Positions 6,730 through 12,426 of a stretch of 12,426 bases of DNA are shown here, one piece after another. Under the pieces are notes generated by a model, which was given only the letters and a program-made list of their open reading frames with translations, did not search any database and was not told the origin of the DNA. Location: positions 1-12,426 of the forward strand of contig DAIMKF010000046.1 of the NCBI GenBank assembly GCA_036721855.1. The letters run 5' to 3'. The position numbers and the translations under genes were made by a program. Source of the stretch: JAHDNZ01 sp036721855. GTDB lineage: Bacteria > Bacillota > DTU065. The first letter of the stretch is position 1. Every line of letters begins with the position of its first letter.

Positions 6730-7287
6730 ATGAAAAACTGGCTCGATGTGTTTATTGTACTCCTTTGTGTTTATGCAATCTGGAAAGGTTATTTGCGAGG
6801 CTTTTTACGGGAAATTTTAGAGATTTTGGGCATTATTGCTGCTTTTGTTGTGGCCAATCATTATTCACCTGAACTCGCTTTATATCTAACCGATAATTGG
6901 GCTATGCAAAAAAACCTGTCTGCAGTATTAAGCTATGCAATCATATTGGCTTTAGTAGCCATAGCTACCCAGATAATAATCTATCTACTCAGTTCATTTA
7001 CTAAAGATGGTGTTTTTGGTGTTTTAGATTCGGCTATGGGTGGCTTTTTTTCATTAGCAAAACTTATACTTATTTTAGTAATTGTTTTGAATCTGGTTGT
7101 CTTAGGACCAATGCAATTTTTCAAAGAACCGGTTATACAATCTCAATGGGCTCAATATATTCTTGGTTTGACACCACAGCTGTATGATTTTATGATGAAA
7201 AACTTTCCTTCCAATTGGGGAGAGCAGCTAAGACCATATAGAGAACAATATATTAAACCGCAAGAGGAGCCTCAAAGGAGGATTTAA
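6730..7287 (+). CDS. cvpA: CvpA family membrane protein
   Basis: 185 residues with four predicted membrane helices (about 4-22, 27-43, 64-88 and 103-127) and a polar C-terminal tail. The N-terminal layout WLDVFIVLLCVYAIWKGYLR followed by GFLREILEILG is the CvpA hallmark. The family is linked to colicin V production in E. coli, and its precise role in Firmicutes is not established. The start is ATG 6730, which lacks a good ribosome binding site: GGGGGG (6698-6703) is 26 bases away, beyond a small hairpin GAGC (6709-6712)/GCTC (6719-6722). No alternative start with a better site is visible in this frame. It lies 61 bases after zapA and 3 before the PolX-like gene. Confidence 0.88.
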   Translation: MKNWLDVFIVLLCVYAIWKGYLRGFLREILEILGIIAAFVVANHYSPELALYLTDNWAMQKNLSAVLSYAIILALVAIATQIIIYLLSSFTKDGVFGVLDSAMGGFFSLAKLILILVIVLNLVVLGPMQFFKEPVIQSQWAQYILGLTPQLYDFMMKNFPSNWGEQLRPYREQYIKPQEEPQRRI

Positions 7288-7290
7288 TAA

Positions 7291-8919
7291 TTGTTTGCAC
7301 GCAACCTGTACCTGGCAGACTCACTTGATGAACTAGCATTGCTTCTAGAGATAGACGGATCTAATTTTTTTAAGGTAAAAGCCTACAAAGATGCGGCACG
7401 GACTATTCGTGCTTTTGAAACACCGGTTAACTCGGTTTTACAACTGGAAAATATTAAAGGTATTGGACCTGGCATAAAAAAGGTAGTTGAAAGAATTATT
7501 TCCGGAGAAGAGCCTGAGGAAATGATCGAACTTAAAAAAAAGATTCCAGCTGGTATTTTAGAAATTGCCAGGTTACCGGGGTTAGGTCCTAAGAGTCTAA
7601 GAACTCTTTTAGACGAACGAATTACAGATCTAGATACTCTAGAACAACGGGCAAGAGAACATACTCTTAGAGAGATACCCGGATTTGGTGCAAAAACTGA
7701 ATATAGAATTCTTGCGGATCTAGAGCTATTAAAGGGACATAAAGACCTTTTTCTGGGAGCAGAAGCCTTAGAGATAGCCAAAGAACTCCAAGGGAGACTT
7801 TTTGAACATTCTGATGTTAGTAGGGTAGAGATTACCGGAGAACTTCGTCGTTTTGAACCCCTTGTTTCTCAAATTGAACTTCTAGTTGAAAAACGGACTG
7901 ATTTTACGGAAAAGATGCTTCTTGATTCTTTAGGTATTAAATATGATGCCAGGCAAAGTAGGTTAAAAACCGGTTATCCTGTAAAGATACACTTTAGTAA
8001 AATGGCTAAAAAAGCATTTGGCAGCAAGCTTTTAGAGACAACAGGACCTAGGGAGTTTCTAACTAGGTTTGGGGAGATTCCTGCTTTAGATGACGAAAAA
8101 GAGCTCTTTAGGCAACAGGGTTATAATTACTTACCTCCCGAGGTTAGACATCATAAAGAAGCAGCAAAATATCTTACCAGGAAACTACCTGAGTTAATTG
8201 AACTCAAAGATATTAAAGGTGACTTACATATGCACAGCCGCTATTCAGATGGTGCAGTGAATATGTTGGAGATGGCAATATCAGCTCAAGAGATGGGTTA
8301 TAAATACATCGCTATTACAGATCATTCACAATCTCTAACTATAGCCCGTGGTCTTACCCCGGAAAGATTACTTGAGCAAAAAAAAGAGATTCAAAAGATT
8401 GGTTGCCAGCTAGATATTAAAGTATTTCATGGTACAGAGGTGGATATTTTAAAAGATGGCAGTCTGGATTTTCCCGACGAAGTATTGGAGAAGTTAGATT
8501 TTGTCATAGCTTCGGTTCACTCCAATTTTCGCCAAACCAAAACCGAGATGACCGAAAGAATCATTAAGGCTATGGAAAACCCATATGTTAAGGTGATTGG
8601 CCATATTTCCGGACGCATGCTCGCCAGAAGGCCGGGTTATGAGTTGGATTGGGAGAGGATCCTAAAAGCGGCCCAAAGAACAAAGACTGCCTTGGAGCTT
8701 AATTCCACCCCCAATAGGCTTGATGTTACCGAGGATTTATTAGAAACGGTAATTGACTCTGGGGTTAAATTAATGATCAATACGGATGCTCATTCAATCG
8801 AAGGCCTTAAATATATCTTGTGGGGAGTTATGACGGCCAGAAGAGCCTTGATTACCAAAGATTATGTTATTAACACCTATTCACTTCAAGAGATAACTAA
8901 ATGGCTTGATAGCAAATAG
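7291..8919 (+). CDS. polX: PolX-like protein: HhH repeats, degenerate Pol-beta domain, intact PHP domain
   Basis: 542 residues, slightly shorter than the usual 570. TTG start, 8 bases after AAAGGAGG (7275-7282). Domains: N-terminal Pol-beta 8-kDa-like region with three helix-hairpin-helix motifs (about 52-69, 92-109, 127-144), a Pol-beta palm (about 175-300) and a C-terminal PHP domain (about 308-542). The PHP metal ligands all appear present: His313, His315, Asp320, His345, Glu383, His410, His438, Asp499, His501. In the palm, the usual GS.RR...GDIDIL reads GELRRFEPLVSQIELL (183-198), so both metal-binding Asp positions are Gln194 and Glu196. The third Asp (VDLR in the family) is Lys232 in VKIH. 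I infer a protein without polymerase activity that may keep PHP phosphoesterase or exonuclease activity. mutS2, often next to polX, is absent. Confidence 0.9.
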   Translation: MFARNLYLADSLDELALLLEIDGSNFFKVKAYKDAARTIRAFETPVNSVLQLENIKGIGPGIKKVVERIISGEEPEEMIELKKKIPAGILEIARLPGLGPKSLRTLLDERITDLDTLEQRAREHTLREIPGFGAKTEYRILADLELLKGHKDLFLGAEALEIAKELQGRLFEHSDVSRVEITGELRRFEPLVSQIELLVEKRTDFTEKMLLDSLGIKYDARQSRLKTGYPVKIHFSKMAKKAFGSKLLETTGPREFLTRFGEIPALDDEKELFRQQGYNYLPPEVRHHKEAAKYLTRKLPELIELKDIKGDLHMHSRYSDGAVNMLEMAISAQEMGYKYIAITDHSQSLTIARGLTPERLLEQKKEIQKIGCQLDIKVFHGTEVDILKDGSLDFPDEVLEKLDFVIASVHSNFRQTKTEMTERIIKAMENPYVKVIGHISGRMLARRPGYELDWERILKAAQRTKTALELNSTPNRLDVTEDLLETVIDSGVKLMINTDAHSIEGLKYILWGVMTARRALITKDYVINTYSLQEITKWLDSK

Positions 8920-8924
8920 AAAAA

Positions 8925-8949
8925 AAGAAGGGAACCCCTTCTTTTTTTT
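8925..8949 (+). terminator. Strong terminator after the PolX-like gene
   Basis: AAGAAGGG (8925-8932) pairs with CCCTTCTT (8936-8943) around a 3-base loop, followed by six T residues (8944-8949). A preceding A run makes it partly symmetrical, though no gene approaches on the other strand. It ends the zapA-cvpA-polX transcript. Confidence 0.88.
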
Positions 8950-8961
8950 GGCCTTTTGCTC

Positions 8962-8988
8962 TATACTTTAGGTGAAAAACATTTTCAC
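8962..8988 (+). promoter_or_regulatory. Zur/Fur-type operator with overlapping promoter
   Basis: GTGAAAAACATTTTCAC (8972-8988) is a perfect 7-3-7 inverted repeat. Read as a 15-mer it is TGAAAAACATTTTCA (8973-8987), resembling the 7-1-7 boxes bound by Fur-family repressors (TGATAATNATTATCA-like). A -10 candidate TATACT (8962-8967) lies just upstream; its -35 is poor. Transcription would start inside the palindrome, so a bound protein would block it. The operon below ends with a Fur-family regulator gene, the likely ligand. The operator role is inference from position and symmetry. Confidence 0.65.
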
Positions 8989-9029
8989 TTAGGTTTTAAC
9001 AGACTATGTTGATAAGGGGTTTGATCTCA

Positions 9030-9737
9030 TTGCAGACGGATACTTTAGTAGAATTGAAAGAGGTAACTGCAGGTTATCCTGGTCATGTTGCTCTTAAGAA
9101 TATCAGTTTTAAGGTCAAAAAAAAGGAAGCTATCGCTGTTGTAGGACCAAATGGTGGTGGGAAAAGCACTTTATTAAAGGTTATTATGGGGCTTATTGAA
9201 CCACAGAGCGGAGAGGTGTTGATTTTAGGTGAAAAGCCTTATAGAAACCAACGTCTTAAAAGCAAAATAGCCTATCTTCCCCAGCAAAGTACCATTAACC
9301 CACATTTTCCGGCTTTAATTGAAGACATAGTACAACTCGGGCTCTTTGGTGAGTTGGGATTATTAAAAAGACTGACTAAAGATCATAGGCGAAGAATAAT
9401 TACCTCCCTGGAAAAAGTAGATCTAAAAGATTTGCTGGGAGAACCATATGAACATCTTTCAGGAGGACAAAAACAGAGGGTCCTTATTGCCAGAGCTTTA
9501 GTTAGTAAACCTGAAATTATTCTGCTTGACGAACCTACAACCGGGCTTGATGTTTTTTCACAGGAAAGCATCTTGAAAGTAGTGAGGGAACTTACGGAAG
9601 AAGAGCATTTGACAGTGATTGCTGTTACTCATGATCAGGTTTTTTTAAATAAATGGGCCAAGCGAGTAATTCTAATTCAACAGCAATTATCATTCGACGG
9701 CCCAGCTTCTATGTTTTTTCGAAGGGGTGAAGAGTAA
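9030..9737 (+). CDS. znuC: Zinc-type (ZnuC-like) ABC transporter ATP-binding protein
   Basis: Cytoplasmic ATPase that powers metal import with the permease encoded next. All ABC motifs are present: Walker A GPNGGGKST (39-47), Q-loop LPQQ (83-86), signature LSGGQKQR (143-150), Walker B IILLDEP (163-169) and the H-loop His201. I start at TTG 9030, 10 bases after AAGGGG (9014-9019), giving 235 residues whose N-terminus (TLVELKEVTAGY) aligns naturally with the family. An in-frame ATG at 9006 would add eight residues but has no ribosome binding site. The sequence class and ABC-3 partner place it in the Zn/Mn family; zinc is favoured by the Zur-like operator and the Fur-family gene in the operon. 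Its stop overlaps the next start by one base. Confidence 0.87.
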   Translation: MQTDTLVELKEVTAGYPGHVALKNISFKVKKKEAIAVVGPNGGGKSTLLKVIMGLIEPQSGEVLILGEKPYRNQRLKSKIAYLPQQSTINPHFPALIEDIVQLGLFGELGLLKRLTKDHRRRIITSLEKVDLKDLLGEPYEHLSGGQKQRVLIARALVSKPEIILLDEPTTGLDVFSQESILKVVRELTEEEHLTVIAVTHDQVFLNKWAKRVILIQQQLSFDGPASMFFRRGEE

Positions 9738-10570
9738 TGCTGGCAATGCTGGAGTATACCTTTTTGTGGCGTTCTTTGGTAGCTGCACTTCTTATCGGTA
9801 GTCTGTGTTCCATTATGGGAGTATTTGTGGTCTTAAAAGGGCTCTCTTTTGCCGGAGCTGGAATTGCTCATGGTGCTTTTGCCGGTGTTGCTTTGGCTTT
9901 TTTAATCGGTAGCAATCCCTTTATTATGGGACTTTTATTTGCTTTAATCATGGTGTGGTTAGTTGGCTTATCTGCCAAAAAAGGAAGTCTAAATGTAGAT
10001 GCGTCAATAGGTATAATGTTTGCTGTTACCATGGCCTTGGCCATACTTTTTATAGGCCTAATCAAGCAATATAACACCGAACTATTCGGATTCTTATTTG
10101 GCAACATTCTGGCTGTGACAAACAGGGATTTAGCCTTTATGAGCTGGGTATTTCTTGGGGTATCAGCTGTTTTGTTACTAGGTTACAGAGCCTTTTATTA
10201 TTGGGCTTTTGATGAAACTATGGCCGAAGCTTCAGGGGTAGCGATGCCACAGGTATTTTTCTTGTTTTTAAGTCTTTTGGCTTTAGCTATTGTAGCTTCT
10301 CTAAAGGTGGTAGGAGAGCTTTTGGTGACTGCCTTTATGGTTATTCCGGCCTCTAGTGCCTACCAACTCACTTACTCTTTAAAAAAGATGCTTATTTTAA
10401 GTGTACTCCTTGGAGGTTTGGCCTCGATTTTAGGTTTGGTATTTTCTTTTATCTGGGATATTCCCTCAGGAGCTAGTATTGTTTTAGTGTTAGGTTTGGA
10501 GTTTGTTTTAAGTACCATTTTTTCACCCAAAAAACGGCATCAAGGTGTAGGAGGTAGAAACAATGAATGA
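9737..10570 (+). CDS. znuB: ABC-3 family metal (Zn/Mn) transporter permease
   Basis: 277 residues, a normal length for ZnuB/MntD-type permeases, with about eight hydrophobic helices spread over the whole chain. Family features include the N-terminal FLWRSLVAALLIGSLCSIMG, the segment GLSFAGAGIAHGAFAGVALA (about 36-55) and VVGELLVTAFMVIPASSAY (about 190-208). It forms the homodimeric membrane channel driven by the upstream ATPase. The start ATG overlaps the upstream stop (TAATG), and its own 3' end overlaps the regulator gene by 8 bases, so the three are tightly coupled. No substrate-binding lipoprotein gene (znuA) is in the operon or elsewhere in the window, so it must be encoded elsewhere or borrowed. 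Confidence 0.9.
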   Translation: MLAMLEYTFLWRSLVAALLIGSLCSIMGVFVVLKGLSFAGAGIAHGAFAGVALAFLIGSNPFIMGLLFALIMVWLVGLSAKKGSLNVDASIGIMFAVTMALAILFIGLIKQYNTELFGFLFGNILAVTNRDLAFMSWVFLGVSAVLLLGYRAFYYWAFDETMAEASGVAMPQVFFLFLSLLALAIVASLKVVGELLVTAFMVIPASSAYQLTYSLKKMLILSVLLGGLASILGLVFSFIWDIPSGASIVLVLGLEFVLSTIFSPKKRHQGVGGRNNE

Positions 10571-10976
10571 TAGAAAGATGCTTCGCAAGGCTGGTTTTAA
10601 ACTTACTCTACCTCGTAAGATGGTTCTTAATTTCCTTAAGACTGGGGGCCATTTTTCCACCAAAGAGATCTATGACGGACTAGATAAGGCTTTAGGTCTT
10701 ACAAGTGTTTATAGAACCCTTGATCTGTTAATTGAGCTCGGACTAGCCAAATCGCTTTTTTTAGCCGACGGTTCAATACGATATGAATATATTGGTGATA
10801 AAAAGCATCATCATCATTTAGTCTGTACAGAGTGTGGTAAGATTTGTGAACTTGACGGCTGTGCTATAACTGGTTTAGAAAATAAAATAGCTAAAAATAC
10901 CGCCTACCGCATAACGCATCACACTTTGGAACTATATGGTATCTGTCCTGGTTGTCAACAGACTCAAAAGCAATAG
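10563..10976 (+). CDS. Fur-family transcriptional regulator, probably Zur
   Basis: 137 residues, typical for Fur/Zur/PerR. The N-terminal winged helix (about 8-75) includes GFKLTLPRKMVLNFL and the recognition segment LGLTSVYRTLDLLIELGLAK. The dimerisation/metal region follows: RYEY (73-76), a run of four His (82-85), Cys88-x2-Cys91, His119-His120 and Cys128-x2-Cys131. The two C-x2-C pairs form the structural zinc site common in this family. ATG lies 8 bases after AGGAGG (10549-10554), within the end of the permease gene. Being the last gene of a metal-importer operon with a Fur-like palindrome at its head suggests a zinc-dependent repressor controlling its own operon. Fur or PerR specificity cannot be excluded from sequence alone. 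Confidence 0.9.
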   Translation: MNDRKMLRKAGFKLTLPRKMVLNFLKTGGHFSTKEIYDGLDKALGLTSVYRTLDLLIELGLAKSLFLADGSIRYEYIGDKKHHHHLVCTECGKICELDGCAITGLENKIAKNTAYRITHHTLELYGICPGCQQTQKQ

Positions 10977-11004
10977 AAAGCTGCTTTAGGGTAGCTTTTA
11001 TTTT
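10977..11004 (+). terminator. Probable terminator of the metal transporter operon
   Basis: AAAGCTGC (10977-10984) pairs with GTAGCTTT (10991-10998) with one wobble around a 6-base loop, followed by a T-rich tract broken by one A. It begins at the base after the regulator stop codon. Moderate strength. Confidence 0.7.
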
Positions 11005-11096
11005 CGCCGGGATTATTATAATTGTTGAACCGTTTAACCATTTATCGGGTTTCTAAATTAAAATGTTCAAAAAAGTTTGGAGGTAGGAGTTTATAG

Positions 11097-11670
11097 ATGC
11101 AAGCTGAATTTGAAAAAATTGTTAAAGTAATAAAAATTAGCTCCTGCAACTTTTTTAAGATTTCATAAAAAGTGAAACAACCTCTGAAGACCTTTTACAA
11201 GAGGTATTTATTAGAGCTTATAAAAACTATGATAGCTACACCGAAACTGGAAAATTAAAACGATGGCTTGCCATTATAGCTCATGACGCCTCATTTAAGT
11301 ATTTGCGAGATTTTAAACAGTCTCCTGTTTGCTCGTTTTTACTCCTTTATCTTAAACAAAAAGATACTGGCAGCCAATATTAAACAGGCTAAAGAAAGAA
11401 AGATGCATCATTAACTAGTGGGAAGAGATAAATAAATATTTAGCTGAAGTAATGGCAATATACAATTGGATTTTGGAGTGGAGCATGATGTCGATTTTGA
11501 ACATCTGGCTGAATTTGTAACGAAAGTAATAGAATTGAACTCCAACTGGTTCATTTGTATTACCCCAGCAATGTATGGGTAAATTACACTTAACTAAAAA
11601 AGGTCTATCGGAAGTTCAAATAGCCGTTCAAATACACTTAAGTCTGCTTAAGGAGCTATGGGTATATTAG
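11097..11670 (+). pseudogene. Decayed ECF-type sigma factor gene
   Basis: A good binding site (GGAGGTAGGAG, 11079-11089) precedes ATG 11097, whose frame gives MQAEFEKIVKVIK and then stops at 11166. From about 11141 the meaningful sequence is in another frame: LLQLF, a stop at 11156-11158, DFIKSE, then sigma-70 region 2 with TSEDLLQEVFIRAYKNY and GKLKRWLAIIAHDASFKYLR, ending at a stop at 11381. A linker-like stretch (EHLAEFVTKVIEL, from 11472) is in a third frame. A region 4-like helix-turn-helix piece, GLSEVQIAVQIHLSL, is read in yet another phase and stops at 11668. At least three frame changes and two internal stops make an intact product impossible. A further open stretch to 11801 (MGILETFNAPNLVRGQLQNY) may be its tail or an anti-sigma remnant; I cannot tell. 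Region 2 is recognised confidently, the rest less so. Confidence 0.75.
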
Positions 11671-11850
11671 AGACTTTCAATGCGCCCAATCTAGTTAGAG
11701 GCCAATTACAGAATTATCTAGCCAAGATGCCAAAACAGGGCTCTATCTGGCGATCCCGGACATGGCCAGAAATGTACACATCCAAAAAGGAAATTGTGTA
11801 ATTGAGTCCGAGTTTTATCAATTAGCTTTTTTGGAAAGATATGTAAAAGG

Positions 11851-11890
11851 AAAGAATAATAAAGGCCTTACATCTACAGTGATGTAAGGC
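11851..11890 (-). terminator. Terminator hairpin downstream of tRNA-Ala (minus strand)
   Basis: GCCTTACATC (11865-11874) and GATGTAAGGC (11881-11890) form a perfect 10-bp stem with a 6-base loop. On the minus strand it comes 14 bases after the tRNA CCA end and is followed by a T-rich stretch (complement of 11851-11864). It could also stop transcription from the left, but no live gene there needs it. Confidence 0.7.
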
Positions 11891-11904
11891 TGAATAATTA
11901 AAAA

Positions 11905-11980
11905 TGGTGGAGGTAAGCGGGTTCGAACCGCCGACCTCTAACTTGCGAAGCTAGCGCTCTCCCAACTGAGCTATACCCCC
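11905..11980 (-). tRNA. tRNA-Ala, anticodon CGC
   Basis: Reading the minus strand, the 76-base gene folds as a complete cloverleaf. The acceptor GGGGGTA pairs with TACCTCC and contains the G3-U70 wobble that identifies tRNA-Ala. The D stem is GCTC/GAGC, the anticodon stem CTAGC/GTTAG has loop TTCGCAA, and the T stem GGCGG/CCGCT has loop TTCGAAC. Discriminator A is followed by an encoded CCA. The anticodon at positions 34-36 is CGC, which reads GCG. It stands alone, with its own promoter and a terminator hairpin. Confidence 0.97.
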
Positions 11981-11990
11981 ATGCGATGAT

Positions 11991-12019
11991 ATTATAACAC
12001 CAGGGATTGCCAAGTGCAA
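11991..12019 (-). promoter_or_regulatory. Promoter of tRNA-Ala (minus strand)
   Basis: On the minus strand TTGCAC (12014-12019) and a perfect TATAAT (11991-11996) are 17 bases apart. The -10 box ends 10 bases before the tRNA 5' end, giving a very short precursor leader, as is common for single tRNA genes. Confidence 0.88.
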
Positions 12020-12426
12020 GTTAGGGTGGCTAAAAAAGCCTTAAGCAGTAGCTCCAATTGTAAAACCAACTTTAATCCTATATGCAAGCAAAGAAGGTAA
12101 TAGATTAGAGTTCTAATATAATACGAATCATCACCTCCAATTTATTTAAAGTGAAAGAAATAATTACTGGGCTCATAAAAAATAACTCCAAGAAGCAAAA
12201 TAAGAAATGATATCTATATACTTCTAAACAAAGGTTTTCTTAGCGAAAGTGAGGTCAACCTACGGAATGCTGTTTTTCTTAACAGGTCAAAGATTAGCTT
12301 TTCCAGAAGAGCCTATTTTTTAGTATGGTGGTATTAAGAAATTAGTATCAAATTAAATTGCGAAATTATAGAACTAAAATCCTATATATCCCTAAACAAT
12401 GCATTTTGTTGCTAGTTTCTATTGCC
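12020..12426. other. About 400 bases without a convincing gene
   Basis: Both strands are interrupted by stops. On + there is an open stretch from 12179 to a stop near 12340 (about 53 codons) with no usable start codon or binding site; it reads protein-like in the middle (SESEVNLRNAVFLNRSKISF) but I do not recognise it. On the minus strand a GGAGGTG site near 12133-12139 is followed almost at once by ATG and an 8-codon frame; a different frame then stays open for about 23 codons. A small palindrome, ATTAGA-GT-TCTAAT, lies at 12104-12117. The region looks like decayed DNA or the upstream flank of a gene beyond the window. Confidence 0.5.

Noticed and set aside
9006..9029. ATG start for the ATPase gene
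   Set aside because: No ribosome binding site precedes it, and AAGGGG at 9014-9019 would lie inside the coding region. TTG 9030 fits better, though this is not proven.
11025..11064. Promoter for the sigma-factor pseudogene (TTGAAC or TTTAAC with AT-rich -10 candidates)
   Set aside because: No combination gave acceptable spacing and match together.
1..12426. CRISPR array, insertion sequence, phage genes, toxin-antitoxin or defence genes
   Set aside because: I saw no regularly spaced repeats, terminal inverted repeats with transposase, or relevant protein motifs on either strand. The window is mostly a conserved chromosomal block.

Overview
The window is AT-rich, and its gene order and signals (Gram-positive style ribosome binding sites, frequent TTG starts, a T-box riboswitch, an L20-type leader) point to a Firmicute, probably of class Clostridia (Peptococcaceae-like). 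I cannot name a genus. Almost all confident genes lie on the + strand.

Layout. (1) 55-1364: a perfect-consensus promoter, an L20-type attenuator leader and the translation operon infC-rpmI-rplT, closed by a terminator. infC starts at a non-canonical ATT codon. (2) 1611-2375: a SpoU/TrmH-family RNA 2'-O-methyltransferase (ysgA/rlmP-like). (3) 2553-6345: a strong promoter, a 30-codon Phe-rich YqzL-like small gene, a tRNA-Phe T-box riboswitch (specifier UUC) with its terminator, then pheS and pheT. (4) 6352-8949: a perfect 14-bp hairpin, then zapA (cell division), cvpA (membrane protein) and a PolX-like gene, ending in a strong terminator. The PolX-like protein keeps the PHP nuclease site but appears to have lost all three polymerase aspartates. 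(5) 8962-11004: a palindromic Zur/Fur-like operator followed by an overlapping operon for a zinc-type ABC transporter ATPase, its ABC-3 permease and a Fur-family regulator. No substrate-binding protein gene is present. (6) 11097-~11670: a decayed ECF sigma factor gene. (7) 11865-12019, minus strand: a tRNA-Ala(CGC) gene with encoded CCA, its own promoter and a terminator hairpin. (8) 12020-12426: no convincing gene.

How it fits together: the left three quarters is a conserved chromosomal block for translation (initiation factor, two 50S proteins, a probable rRNA methylase, Phe-tRNA synthetase) and division/DNA maintenance (zapA, cvpA, polX). The transporter operon is probably zinc-responsive and self-regulated by its last gene. 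I saw no phage, transposon, CRISPR, toxin-antitoxin or defence system. The observations most worth a second look are the Phe-rich mini-gene in front of the Phe T-box, the PolX homologue with a dead polymerase site, and the sigma-factor pseudogene.
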